Origin: Helicoverpa zea
Lineage: Eukaryota; Arthropoda; Insecta; Lepidoptera; Noctuidae
Reading direction: 5' to 3'
NCBI RefSeq assembly: GCF_022581195.2
Contig: NC_061475.1
Span: 2,418,001 to 2,482,000 of the forward strand
DNA length: 64,000 nt
Position numbers and translations under genes: made by a program. Of the stretch, positions 1 to 12,300 are shown in pieces. Positions within the stretch are counted from its first letter, which is position 1; each line of letters starts with the position of its first letter. The notes under the pieces are model-generated. The model worked only from the letters and a program-made list of their open reading frames with translations. It was not told the DNA's origin and made no database searches.

Positions 1-663
1 ATTAGGCAGTGTAGATGCGTATCCTCTCTTGATCTTGGCAATATCCTGTTGAGATCGAATAGGAAATGCTTTAGTCGTTTCTGACTCACGTACGAGGATA
101 GTTCCGTGCTTGACCCACACAAACTTATAATTACATTTCTTACATGCCTCCTTACATTCCCGGAATAAATGCTTATTTTTTAAGGTGAGGTGCTCGTGCA
201 TCATAATTCTGTGGGGAGAGCCTGATATACCCAATTGTTCCGAGTTTAGTCCTTTAGCTAAGCGGTATGCGCTGAGTACATTATCACGTAATATACGTGA
301 GGTCAACTTCACTACTATATTCTTGGGACTTACATTTTCACGGTGTGCGTGGGGAACGCGATGAATTGAGATAATGTCTTGTTTAAGTATAGGGCATTTT
401 ATTTTGGATCCAATGTTTTCAATTATCGCCAATAAGTCCTCGTTTTTCCTTTCCGGTACACTACATAGTTCTATGTTACACTGTCTAGCACTCTGCTCCA
501 GGTAATCTATTTTAGTGACCAAATCCGCGACTGTACTCTGTAAATCTAAGTTGTGTTGCACATGCTTATTTATAGTTTCAATTTGGCAATTCATAGTTCT
601 CTGCTGATCATCGGTAAATTGGATGGAGTTCTGTAGGTTAATAATATCTTCAGTTATTTTATT
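1..663 (-). pseudogene. LINE ORF1 (FP25K-like domain), C-terminal part
   Basis: Read on the minus strand, one frame stays open over about 220 codons from near 663 to the window edge. It begins with a coiled-coil-like stretch and continues into a basic domain with the motifs RVPHAHR, CKKCNYKFVWVK and IKRGYAS. I recognise this as the FP25K-like (baculovirus FP protein family) C-terminal domain found in ORF1 of many lepidopteran LINEs, often annotated as 'zinc finger DNA binding protein'. The role is inferred to be RNA or nucleic-acid binding in retrotransposition. The matching N-terminal half is at 2048-2324, and the two are separated by another element (671-2039), so the ORF is broken. The 3' part of the element is outside the window. 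Confidence 0.75.
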
Positions 664-670
664 ATCAAAT

Positions 671-2039
671 CATCTTTATTATCAGGCATCAAAGGCCCAT
701 AGATAAATACCTTAAAACTAGCATACATATGTTATACAAAAATTGTTAGTAAATAAAAACTTAAAACTATGTTAGTAGCACTTCACTTAATGCACTATCT
801 ACTATCTGTGCGGTCCTGTGGCACTTGTCCGCGGAAGCGACGGAACACCACGTCCTGTGGCCAGAAGTTCTCGTCCAACACGAGGTGCAGGAAGCACGTC
901 GGCACTCGCACCACGAACGCCTTGAAATTGACGTTATGGCGCGACTCCAGCAGCTGCACTCTCGGGGCGTACTTCAGCTTCTGGCGCACGTACTCCACGA
1001 TGTCCTCCGCCTTAGTGGTGTAGTGTAGGCGGGAGATGTACACCGGGGTGTTCGGCTTGGCGGCACGAATTTTGATGTTTGGCTCAGTAGGAGCCGTGCC
1101 GCAACGATTCTTGTTGGTTCGCTGACGGCGCTTCCTCCTTTGCACCGTAACGAACCCCTCATCGTCAGCCCGATTCTGTCCCTTTACGGGCACGGGCTTC
1201 TTCGTAGCATCAATTTTGCTACCGGTGACGCTAGCGTAGTCTCGATGTTTCGTCGACGCTGCAGAAACGAGCAGCTGTTCGAGCGGTCGAGCGGCGGCGA
1301 GCGGAGGAGCCGCAGGGACGGGAGCGGGGCAGCGGGGCGCACGAGGCGCGCACTGTGCCGACTCAGCATTCGGCGGCGACAGCGGCGATGGCGACAAAAC
1401 TGCTGACGCGAAACTTGCACCCGATACATCGAGGCACGCTCCGCGCCGCATGTTTACGTTCGATGCACCCGCAGGTGACCCAGTTACAGTCACCGATTTA
1501 CGCAACTCATAGAGTTCGCTGCGCAATTCGGCGACAGTATTTTGGGATGCATCTAACTTCCTCTGTACATCCGCAAGACTTGCCTTAAGAAAGACAATAT
1601 CTTTCAATAGGCTTGTTACGTCGACGTGGTCGAAAGTGACGGGCGGTAGCTTGTTGAGATCCTTCGCTACAAACGTCGGCACGTCGTCAGGATCGGTCTC
1701 CTTTAGCAGCGTGATGATATCTTGTATGCTTTTCTTTGTCCCGTCACGCCGGCGGGACACCATCTGATCGCTCTTGTTAAGCAACCGGTACAGCAACTGC
1801 TTTGCAGCAGCGACGTCCTCCTCGCTGAAATTCGTCGCGCAGATCTGGATAGCGGACACCTCGTCCATCACGTCCAGCTTCTGCTGCAGGAACGCCAGCA
1901 GCTCATTCGCCACAAGCTGTTCACTCATGGCGATTAAAATAACTAGCAACGGCTTACGCCGCGCTAAAACGATTAGTGACAAAAGAATGCGTCAGCAACA
2001 CGACTGCATCGAATCGCAGCTAGTACGAGACTACTTTGA
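671..2039 (-). mobile_element. ORF1-only non-LTR-like element nested in a LINE ORF1
   Basis: This 1.37-kb insertion has a short 5' leader, one long ORF (795-1982) and a 3' tail ending in AATAAAGATG, with no reverse transcriptase. It is flanked by an imperfect 7-8 bp target duplication (ATTTGAT at 664-670, ATTTGGAT at 2040-2047, plus-strand complements). It lies within the FP25K-like ORF1 of an older LINE in the same orientation. The ends were placed by eye from the target duplication and where the host reading frame resumes. Confidence 0.65.
795..1982 (-). CDS. retrotransposon ORF1-like (gag-like) protein
   Basis: The frame is 395 codons long. The natural start is probably the internal Met at 1928 (MSEQLVANELL), giving about 377 residues, because the upstream residues look like translated leader. 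The N-terminal third is acidic and helical, followed by a heptad-like coiled coil (KASLADVQRKLDASQNTV), a Pro/Ala/Ser-rich linker, a basic cluster (RRKRRQRTNKNR), and a C-terminal domain containing PVYISRLHYTT and VVFRRFRG. I associate this last domain with ORF1-type proteins of insect non-LTR elements. It is GC-rich compared with its surroundings, which fits a recent insertion. No EN or RT domain follows, so it would depend on another element to move. The family name is not certain. Confidence 0.6.
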   Translation of the reverse strand: MSLIVLARRKPLLVILIAMSEQLVANELLAFLQQKLDVMDEVSAIQICATNFSEEDVAAAKQLLYRLLNKSDQMVSRRRDGTKKSIQDIITLLKETDPDDVPTFVAKDLNKLPPVTFDHVDVTSLLKDIVFLKASLADVQRKLDASQNTVAELRSELYELRKSVTVTGSPAGASNVNMRRGACLDVSGASFASAVLSPSPLSPPNAESAQCAPRAPRCPAPVPAAPPLAAARPLEQLLVSAASTKHRDYASVTGSKIDATKKPVPVKGQNRADDEGFVTVQRRKRRQRTNKNRCGTAPTEPNIKIRAAKPNTPVYISRLHYTTKAEDIVEYVRQKLKYAPRVQLLESRHNVNFKAFVVRVPTCFLHLVLDENFWPQDVVFRRFRGQVPQDRTDSR

Positions 2040-2047
2040 ATCCAAAT

Positions 2048-2324
2048 TTGAAAATTGCTGTTTTAAATTAATTTGTTCCGATCTAATGATATTTATTTCT
2101 GCTTTTATTTCGACTGAGGTTTGGGTGAGGGCCGATAAATCGGTTTGAATCATTGTTACTTTGTCGGTTAACTTAGAAATATTATCGGTCATATCCTTAC
2201 GCCACTCTTCTAAGCTTGTTTGTAACTCGCCATATTTTTTATACAGCATCATCAGCAACATAGCAGTAAAACATTTGGCAACAAAGTAACGGAGCGATAT
2301 TACACGAACGTTTAGGGGTTATAA
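2048..2324 (-). pseudogene. LINE ORF1 N-terminal coiled-coil fragment
   Basis: The minus-strand frame reads through a coiled-coil stretch (KDMTDNISKLTDKVTMIQTD and following heptads) and reaches the 5' end of the nested insertion, where it would continue into the FP25K-like part at 1-663. The frame is closed upstream by a stop near 2325. No zinc-finger N-terminus of the usual kind is visible, so the copy may be 5' truncated or degraded. Confidence 0.55.
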
Positions 2325-3899
2325 ACAAATGTGCCCACATCTGTACGAAGGGAAATTGAGTCATTTCACCAAGCCTCCGTGCAGCGAGATGAGATATCTT
2401 AATTATGAGAAAGACACGCCACGTCTGCAATAAAAGCAGTCTGGCACCGTTTGTCATTGCCTTTGTACCCAAGCTTATATAAAATGCGCCTCATCTGGCT
2501 CAGGTCAAATGTTAATTAGATTCCATATTTTTGGCACTATTGTGCTAATTTTATGAATCAGCAAGCTTTTTTACTTATACATCAGTGGCTTTTTTCTAGA
2601 CCTTTGCAAACAATTAGTCGAATTATTAAAATTGGTTTAACGATTCACAAGATTTAATGGATAAATGAAAGTATGGAAATGGTATTTTGGAAGTGCCAGA
2701 TTTTAAGAGACGTTGAGGTATCCCATTGCGCGGAGCAGACAATTCGATAAATAAAAATACTGTCAAAAGAGTGGAAATATCAAATTGTGGGAACAATACA
2801 ATGGCAATAAATGTACCAATTATTTTTCAGAGAAAAAATATAGTAAGTAAATGTATTTTACATTCAAAATCACTAAAACATAGCATCAAAATGAACAAAA
2901 CAGGTAAATCGAAGCTCGACTTCGTAAGTCACAGCATGCAGACGAAAACAAACACAAATAGGAAAACCTGCTACAAATTCAGCGAGCGCTGTGTACAAAT
3001 CAAGTTTTGCATGATTCAGACGCCGTAGGTGCAGATAATTCAGCTATTTTCTCGTACATTTCCCCCAGTCTAGTGTAAGTACGTCCAGGGGCCGTAGATC
3101 AAGGGCCCTCGATATTACTTAATATAATTCAAGCGCCCTGCATTCTTCTAGAGACGTCGATTAAGGGAGGCGAACACTAGGGGTCGGTAATCGAAAAATC
3201 GGGGTGACTCAGTTCACGCAACGGTACGCCGCCGTCGGTGTGAAGAGTTGTGATTCCCGTAAAGTTAGGAGCAGGTAGGTAAATTTTACTCGTAACTTAC
3301 TTTTAATCGATTCGAGTGATACGCCGAGTTGGTTTGTTTTGTTTCTTTGGAATAATCTTCGCTGTTTTTGTTCGATACTATGTGATTTCTACCACCTTTC
3401 ATTATAGCATTTTCGGGCAAGCAAATGAATGCGTTATATATACGAGTACCTCTAGGGTTGTTTTATCTCGTGAACACACTACTTAATAAACATTACATTC
3501 ATTTCCCTAATCCCTGATATCACCACTACTTTCGCTAACATCACAAAGTGCTCCATCACTCTCAATTTAATCCTCTTTCATGAAAAGTATCAAGTTTCAT
3601 GGATGCAGGTAAACAGGTTTAATTTTAGAGTGAATTCACCATAATCGGATCACGTTGTGCTGGAGGCAACTCAATAACAACTGTCAGGGTAAAGTTGGGG
3701 AAGTTGGGGCGTTGCGGAAGTGGTCCGTTGGTAATGGCGGCCGTGTACCTTCCGGCTTGCGTTATGTAACCTACTTGGTTACTGTGTGATAGTTGGACTC
3801 AGAAGGAACATAGTGTAGACGGAAATTACATGGACCATTTTTGTGATCATTCTCCGAGGAAAAGAGATAAATAGTGAGATGCAAAATTAGTTGGTATCT
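2325..3899. other. no gene seen
   Basis: AT-rich sequence without a supportable ORF. The GC-richer patch at 3085-3250 has no recognisable coding pattern. Confidence 0.5.
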
Positions 3900-4060
3900 A
3901 TATAAGAGCTTCTCTTTTAATGCAGTAATGGAATACTTGATGAGAGATATTATAAATATTTTGTACACCATAGTATGGCAGGATATGTTGGAACCAGAAA
4001 TTTGCACCTCCATTGTACTATATTCTGACAAATAAATATTTTTGATTTGATTTGATTTGA
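3900..4060 (+). repeat. LINE 3' tail with TTTGA repeats
   Basis: Ends in a polyadenylation signal (AAATAAATA) followed by TTGATTTGATTTGATTTGA at 4044-4060. This is a typical 3' terminus of 5'-truncated lepidopteran LINE copies. The left border is not defined. Confidence 0.5.
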
Positions 4061-6329
4061 GAACGGTAATAGAAGTTTGAACATGACATCTCCTGAAAGT
4101 AAAATTAGAATTTGTAAAATCAGATTGGCTAGTAGGTACATAGATCTATTTTTTTGCTAACCTTCTAAAATTCTCTTTGCAGTGAAGCGTTCGACTGCTA
4201 AATCAATTTCTCTTTACCTTGTAATTGACAGTAACCAGACCTCGGATTCTTATTGGCGTTAGAATTTCGAATTTTGTTGCCTCAAATCTTTTCAGGCGAT
4301 ATTTTTGGGATTTTTGCTCCGCTACGGGCTTAAATTACTTGTATGAAAGGTGGATCATTATTTTGTAGAGGATTTTTTTCCTGTTATTTCCTTGCTTTAC
4401 ACATTTTTGATGATGGCTTAAATTCAATACCCACTTGGGTAGTGTTTCAAGTATCCCATCGTGTTATGAGATTTAAGGAGTAGATAGTTCACCAGTGTCC
4501 AAGCAAATGCTTGTGCACTATAATATGTCCTGTGCAGCTGATTGGTCTCCTTATATGAGAACGGCCACCGTGGTCCAAATCGGCTTCAAACGCCATTATT
4601 ATCGTATTCCAAGTAATATTAACCTGCCCCACTTTTTACATTCTTGGCTTTTATTATGCAAAACTGCTATATTGTTCTTTAATTACTCTTGATAGGTAAC
4701 TATTTGAAAGTCACAATTTTAAAGGTCACCTCAATAATACCTGAACTTTGTGAACGTCAATATTGAATATTGTTAACAACTATGTAATTATTATTGACGT
4801 CAGGTCGAGACTGGGCGTAAAACTTTGTTAGAATCGTAACTTTGCGGTATTAAGTATTACAAGTAAAATAAAAAAATAGAAAAGACTAAAATACATATAG
4901 CTGATAAGTGATCACATATGTTCTAGTATATAAAACATATATTGATGATTACGATGAGTTGTGTGCTAATTCTTGAGAATCGTCATAACTAGGTAACAAG
5001 TTTCTCTAGTTAAAGACGTGCAGTAACGTAGCTCGCAATAATAATACTGCGATCACCAGTAAGATGGACGCAATAAGTAAAAGCTGCAATAAAAATGGTT
5101 CGTTATGAATGCATGAGAAAGGCCATCAAAGAAGAGAGACGGCAAGTTTGTAAAACTTTCTATCAACACCTCAAGCGAAAAACTACGACCATTCTATCAA
5201 GAGTGAAACCGACAAGGTAGAAGACTAATGCGATTAGAATACCTAACCAAACGACGATATAAACTCCTGTATCGCTCAACTTGTACGTACAAAACCAAAA
5301 CAAGTCGATTAAACTCCGCCATCTCAAACAGTTTGTAAGCACTTCAAAAAGCAATAATTCAAAATGGCGGCCGTTCATTGGCCGATATTCAAACTCTTTG
5401 GTAAGCATTATCTTTTGTGGGCCTGTTAATTGCTCCCATTGAGTTTTACTTTGAATTTAAAGGATATTGGGGGAGTGAGACTTTGTTTAGTTGAGCAAAT
5501 AATTGTTCGGAACGAAGACTTGATTTACAGTTTTGACGCTACGACCAAAACATTCGTAGTCATTATTTGCGCACCAATCATAATATTCATTATGCAGAAA
5601 AATGTAGGTTCGAATTCTGAAATGCCATTTAAATATTTGTCCGGTTCAAATTCCAAAGGCCTGGCGTACCGGTCGAGCGTTTTCCATTGCCTTTCGTGGT
5701 CGTGAAAATTACGACCGAAGCTCAAATATTCGCTCTAATCTAAATCTGTTGATTTAGGCTGACGTGCTTCGACTTTGAAGAACCAATAACTGCTAATCGA
5801 TATCAATTATCTGTTTGTAAAATCTTTAAAGTTATTGATATAACGGTATCGGTGCGACGCAGTTATATTACGACTAGATATGAAATGTTTGGGTAACTGC
5901 GCTGTTGGTTTATCGATTGATTGTCAACTCCTAATAACTTTCTATAATAAATTCACTTGACAGATTAATAACATCTGTTACACTTTGATAGAATTTCGAA
6001 CGGCTAAATCAGCCTTCGTTTAGGTTTCTGTCGCTTTATTCAGCAACTTAGTTGTGTCAGTCAGATATTCTTAGTCAAACATTCTTGAAAGACTTGAAGA
6101 TTCTTGACGCTCTGGTACAAACCAAGACAGCTAGATGATGCTATCAAAGTCGGGTCCTGACTGAGACCTACCAATAGCAAAAATATTTGTTGTTGACACT
6201 ACAATTTTATTGTTTTTATCTCATGTGTATAACACTCAAGAAAATGTTTCTACTGTCTTAAATCGGTGTTTGATAATGCTAATATACAACTGGAAGTCGA
6301 CAACCATCTAGACTAAGTAAAGCACTCAC
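4061..6329. other. no gene seen; probably intron of the EGF-domain gene
   Basis: The minus-strand gene continues to the left of 6330, and no further exon with a convincing acceptor, frame and donor was found in 1-6329. The next exon is therefore probably outside the window. No repeat recognised with confidence. Confidence 0.4.
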
Positions 6330-9300
6330 CAGGTTTGCAAGTATTGGGGTTGCCGGCGCAAGGGCACCGTTCGTTGCTACAACTATCACAGTCACAGGCC
6401 TCGACTGCTGCCGTCCATGGGGGGGATGCTGTCGCTCCTGGCACCTGGTCGGAGAACAGGGATTATTGAAGAAAATCTAGGATAAAGATTAAGCCAATTC
6501 TATATTTAATGATACTGGACAGGACAAAAGTTTGACTTGATACCACTGGCTAGGCGTGTACATAGGAGGTCAATTTACTTGGAGACCATAATGATGAAAT
6601 CTTCAGCAGCGTTGTATCGAAATATTTTAAATCAAGACAATTTAAATTTTCGAGTGACTTTCTGCAAATACTTTATAGGGTCACCGATCATTACTTATAA
6701 TTCAAAGCTTAACTTTAAGTAGGCCTCAAACTCCAATAACAAACTTTTAATTGAAAACCTCAATCCGTCTAGTCTAGCTCAAAGTATTATCAGAAAAATG
6801 TCACAACGTCTTACTTTAAAATCGATAGCACTTCGGCATTCTGCGGTAACCTTTCCAACAAAGTTGTTGTTAGGACTTACTTTCTGTTCTAAACTAGGTC
6901 CGAGCGTTGTCACCTTCGCGTCACTTGCTTCCAATAAATCATCTTTGACTTCATCAGCAATGATATTCAGATCAGTTTTACTAACTCCGTCCTCTATTAG
7001 ACTTTTCAAACCATCCACTTGTTTCGACTTCTCTCCCGTATAAGTATAATTTGGTGTACTTCTCGTGTTATAAACTATTGGCAGTGTGGTTGTAAGTCTT
7101 TGCGTTCTGTCATCGTCGATATGTTTTAAGCTAACAGTAGGTTTACTTATTCTATTGGACGGTGCTATTTCTAGTTCTGCTGAGAAGGACACGTCCTTTT
7201 GATATAGAACGTCTTCGTCCGCGTCGGAGATGTCGGTTGCTCTTGTGGCATTTAGCTCTGTGGAAAAATTGTCATATGTTAGAGGAGAATGAACCTTGAT
7301 CCAACCATATAAGGTTTTAAGTTACACCTATCTTGAGGTCGATATAGAAGAGTTATGATGTTAAAGTTACATAACCAACATTGTGTTTTCCCATGCAACT
7401 GTCGCTCATGCAATACGGCTCGTTGTCTGGTCGGCTTATGGGACTTATAATAGACATACATATATTATCCTCTATCTATAGGAGCGGTGTAATGTTTAAG
7501 ACATGTAAGTAACTTTGCTTTAGTAGAATAAGCACTAATTGTTTAGTCTCAAAAACGAAGAATCCATTATAAAACTTTCACAAACGATACTCAAAAATGA
7601 AAACATGAAGCGTTACAGTAACACTGAACTATGTTCCGTCTATTCAAAGAGCAGTGTATTCAAGTGCCGAACTAAGTTTGTGGAACCTCATACACAAAAC
7701 GCTACCTACATATATCTCGATTCTACAGAATCGAGTACGAGAGAAATCGATTCATGTGACAAATCGAATTGTACGATTCTATGATGTCGGTGGAAAGACA
7801 TTGTTCCTTCTAGGTATTCTCTAGAAGCGATTTTATGTTACCACAAAGATTTTGTTACATAATCGTACACAATGTTTGCTTTGCTAAGTTTTATTTGTGC
7901 TATTCGATATGTTTTAGTAGATATTCTTACATAATTCTAGGTAAAACAGTAACAGCTCCCTTAACAATCGGGCATTTTTTCTTTCTACAAGGGCCGGTTT
8001 TTCAATCATCAATTAGCTTCTTTCTGAGGGATAAATTGAGCGGTTTGATATATTTTTCTATACAAAAGCTGTAAAGCTGTCAAACATATTCTTTAGATGA
8101 AAGTTACACAGATGGTTTGATTGGTAACATTATAATAATTATTTTTATTTTCTTTATCAGCACCAGTTCTATTGAATGGTAATTATGTTCCATTAAGTTC
8201 CCTTTACATTTGTTATATCACTAGCTTTTTTTTCGATATGTAAAGTACCCTACATAGGCATCCTTGTAAGTTTCACTGATGAACTCAGTGGGCCGTAAAC
8301 GTAGATATAGCCATTAGCTCATCATAAATTCATCTCTCGTCAAGTCTATCGACCGGAAAGCTCTGAGGAGCTATGTTACCATCATCGAGATCGCACTAGT
8401 CTCTTTTTTTTTTCTTATCGAGATGTTGGAAGAATTGCTGTGTCTAAGTCTGTGATTAGAAGGAGTGGTCTGATCATGAAATTTGAGAATACCTCACATA
8501 TTTTTATTTATGTTTGATAGACCAAGAATTAGGTATTAAATTGGAATTCTAGAATTGATTCATCATCATCATCTCAGCCATAGGACGTCCACTGCTGAAC
8601 ATAGGCCTCCCCCTTTGATCTCCACAGATACCTGTTGGAAGCGACCTGCATCCAGCGTCTTCCGGCGACCTTTATAAGGTCGTCTGTCCACCTCGTTGGT
8701 GGACGTCCTACGCTGCGCTTGCTAGTCCGTGGTCTCCACTCCAGCACTTTTCGGCCCCATCTGCCATCTGCTCTGCGAGCAATATGGCCTGCCCATTGCC
8801 ACTTCAACTTGCTAATCCGGTGGGCTATATCGGTCACTTTGGTTCGTCTACGGATCTCCTCGTTTCGGATTCGATCACGTAGAGAAACACCGAGCATAGC
8901 CCTCTCCATAGCTCGTTGAGCGACTTTGAGCTTTGAGATGAGGCCGATAATGAGAGACCACGTTTCGGTGCCGTAAGTCATCACTGGTAACACACATTGG
9001 TTGAAGACTTTCGTCTTGAGGCACTGAGGTATGTCGGACGAAAAGACATTGCGTAGTTTCCCGAACGCTGCCCAGCCGAGTTGGATTCGGCGGTTGACCT
9101 CTTTCTCGAAGTTGGACCTACCTAATTGGACTACTTGTCCTAGGTAGATATACGAGTCAACAACTTCGAGTACCGAGCTTCCAACAGAGACTGGGGTGGG
9201 CTGAACATGGACATTTGACATAATTTTCGTCTTGTCCATGTTCATTTTCAGGCCCACCCGTTGTGAAACTCGGTCGAGGCCCTCGAGCATCATACTGAGT

Positions 9301-12300
9301 TCCTCCATCGACTTTGCCATGACTACGATGTCGTCGGCAAACCGAAGGTGAGTGATGTATTCGCCGTTGATGTTGATGCCAAGTCCTTGCCATTCCAGGA
9401 GCTTGAAGGCGTCTTCCATTGCGGCAGTAAACAGTTTCGGGGAGATTACGTCCCCCTGTCTTACGCCTCTTCTCAATGGAATCGGCTTCGTGCTATGCTC
9501 CTGTACTCGGACCGACATGGTGGCGTTATTATACAAACACTTCAACACCTCGATGTACCGATAGTCAATATGGCATCGTTGGAGTGACTCAAGTACCGCC
9601 CATGTTTCCACCGAATCAAAGGCTTTCTCATAGTCCACAAACGCTAAGCATAATGGCAAGTTATACTCCTCGGTCTTCTGTATAACTTGCCGCAGCGTAT
9701 GGATGTGGTCTATGGTACTAAAGCCTCTTCGGAAACCGGCTTGTTCGGGAGGCTGGAAGTCATCAAGCCTGTGCTCGAGACGGTTCGTGATAACCCTTGA
9801 AAACAGCTTATAAACATGGCTTAAAAGTGTGATGGGTCTGTAGTTCTTCAATAGGCTGTTGTCACCTTTTTTGAAGAACAACACCACCACACCCCTGCTC
9901 CATGCTTCAGGCGTTTTGCCCTCGGACAGGACGCAGTTAAAGAGCTTCTGGAGGACTTTAAGTGCCGGTGTTCCACCCGCTCTCAGAAGCTCTGAAGTGA
10001 TTCCGTCCTCACCCGGCGCCTTGTTGTTCTTAAGCTGCTTCAGGGCCATCCTAATCTCGTACAGACTGATGTCCGGGATATCTTCGGTATAATGTCGGGA
10101 CAGCTTGGCTCTTGGATCTCCTGCCAAGCTGTCAACGGACTTTGCGACCGAAGTGTATAACTGTCCATAGAACCTCTCGATCTCGCCTAAAACCTCTGCC
10201 TTGGTCGACGCTATGCTGCCATCCTCCCGTTTCAGCTTAGTCATCTGGCTTTGCCCAATAGACTTGTCCTTTGCGAACACTTTGGAGCCTTGGTTTCGCT
10301 GTATGGTCTCTTTAACACGATTCGTATTAAAGAGACGCAGATCGTGTCGCAAGGATTTGGATATTCGTCTATTGAGCTGCCTATATGACTTCGCATCATG
10401 GGAAGACTGCAACTGTAGCAAGCTTCGTTCAGCCATGAGGTTTAAGGTTTGCTCGGTTAGTTTTTGAGGCCTATTTTTACGGCAGGGTCTAAAAAACTTA
10501 GACCCTACCGTGCGGACAGTTTCCACTAGTCCGTCGTTGATCTCGTCCACTGACACTAAGTTCTCAAGGCAAGCAAAGCGATTAGAGAGCTCGAGTTGAA
10601 AGCTTTCCGGGTTTTGAATATGGGACCGAGTAGGTCGGAGCGTAGACTTCATCAGACTGGACCTTTCAAGTTTAACATTGATATTCAGTGAGGCTCTTAC
10701 GATTCGGTGATCGCTTCCGGTTTTTACCCTGTTGATCACAGAGACATCACTGAATATCCGTCTCTTGTCGGTCATGAAGAAGTCTATCTCGTTTCTCGTG
10801 AAACCATCGGGACTCAACCAGGTCCATTTCCTGTGAGGCGGCTTCTGGAAGAAAGAGTTCATCATGAAGAGTTCCTCTTTCTCCAGAAAGTCAGCCAGCC
10901 TCTGTCCCCTATGGTTCCGTTGCCCATATCCAAATTGCCCCACTCTCAACTCATCACCGCTTTTCTTGCCCAACCTAGCGTTAAAATCCCCCATAACAAC
11001 AGTGAAGTGGGTTTTGGAACTATGTATGGCCCTACTTACGTCCTCATACATAGTCTCCACCTCATCATCGGAGTGTGACGAGGTCGGTGCGTATACCTGA
11101 ATGACCTTCAGCGAATATCTTTCGGATATTCTGAGTATTAGGTATATCACCCTGTTCGACACACTGTCGATGGTTGTTATGTTGCTTACGAGGGACTTGT
11201 GAACGAGAAACCCGACACCACCTTGGGACTTTTGGTCTCCCTCCCGGTAGTAGAGCAAGTTACCAGACTTCAGGGTTACGGTGTCCTCTCCCTCTCTACG
11301 GACTTCGCATAACCCCATAATGTCCCAATGTAACTTGCTCAACTCCTCTTCCAGCTCGCAGATCTTTTCGTCAGTCCTCAATGTGCGTATGTTGTGTGTT
11401 ACCAGGGCCAGTCGTCGTGGGGGTGGATAGCCGGATCTCTTCCGGAGATTCTTAGCACCCCCTGCTCCGCCGTTACCTTGACCGCTACCCGCGCCAGGGA
11501 TAGCGGAGCTGCCGGGGACTGGGGGCCTGGTTTCTGTGCTTCTCATTGGGGGGTAATTGCCTTTAATCGCCACGCTTGGCAGGCGGGTTGGCGATTGCAG
11601 TGAGGGTATGCAGTACGCGGAGGACGCTGCTGCCCGACCTCCGGTTTGTCCCTTAGTCGCCTCTTACGACACCCACGGGATGATTTGGGGGGAGCGCAAT
11701 TCTAAGCCGGCGTCCCACGGCAAATTGATTATTAACCTTATTTATCGTAGCTTAGGTAACAAAACCGCGCAAGTTAATTTTGTCAAGATTTCAGGAGAGA
11801 TAAAAAACTGATTAGTATCTTCGAAATAAGTGTAGGTACTGAATACATAAATCGTTTTTTTAGATTTAATAACGATGTCACATATTAAAATGTGTGTATT
11901 AATACTGTATCAATATAAAATTGACTTAAATGAAGTATATAACGTCATATGACCAATTTTACGCGGTATTGCTACTTTAGCGACGTTATTTAGATGTTCG
12001 TTTGCTTAACTATAGTTCGGCCATTCAGAGAATGCGTTCCTGACACGTCGCGATTGAACTGACGACGTAACTTTGCAATGGCGTTGCAGTTACGATAAAA
12101 ATATTTTTGCTGGTTGTTTACCGTTTTAACAATTGAGGAGCATTAAAACAACATTATTATATCAATAATCAATGAATGTAGTTACGTCGTCAGTTCAATC
12201 GCGACGTGTCAGGAACGCATTCTCTGAATGGCCGAACTATACCAACCAAGGCAGCATCAACCAACAAGAGCTACAACTCACCTGAGCACCCATATCCATC

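Noticed and set aside
1..663. Possible integrated baculovirus gene because of FP25K similarity
   Set aside because: The domain is a regular part of LINE ORF1 proteins in moths, and the coiled coil and nested retroelement context fit a LINE rather than viral DNA.
2239..2472. Minus-strand frame upstream of the LINE ORF1 fragment
   Set aside because: Overlaps the ORF1 frame in another phase and has no recognisable domain.
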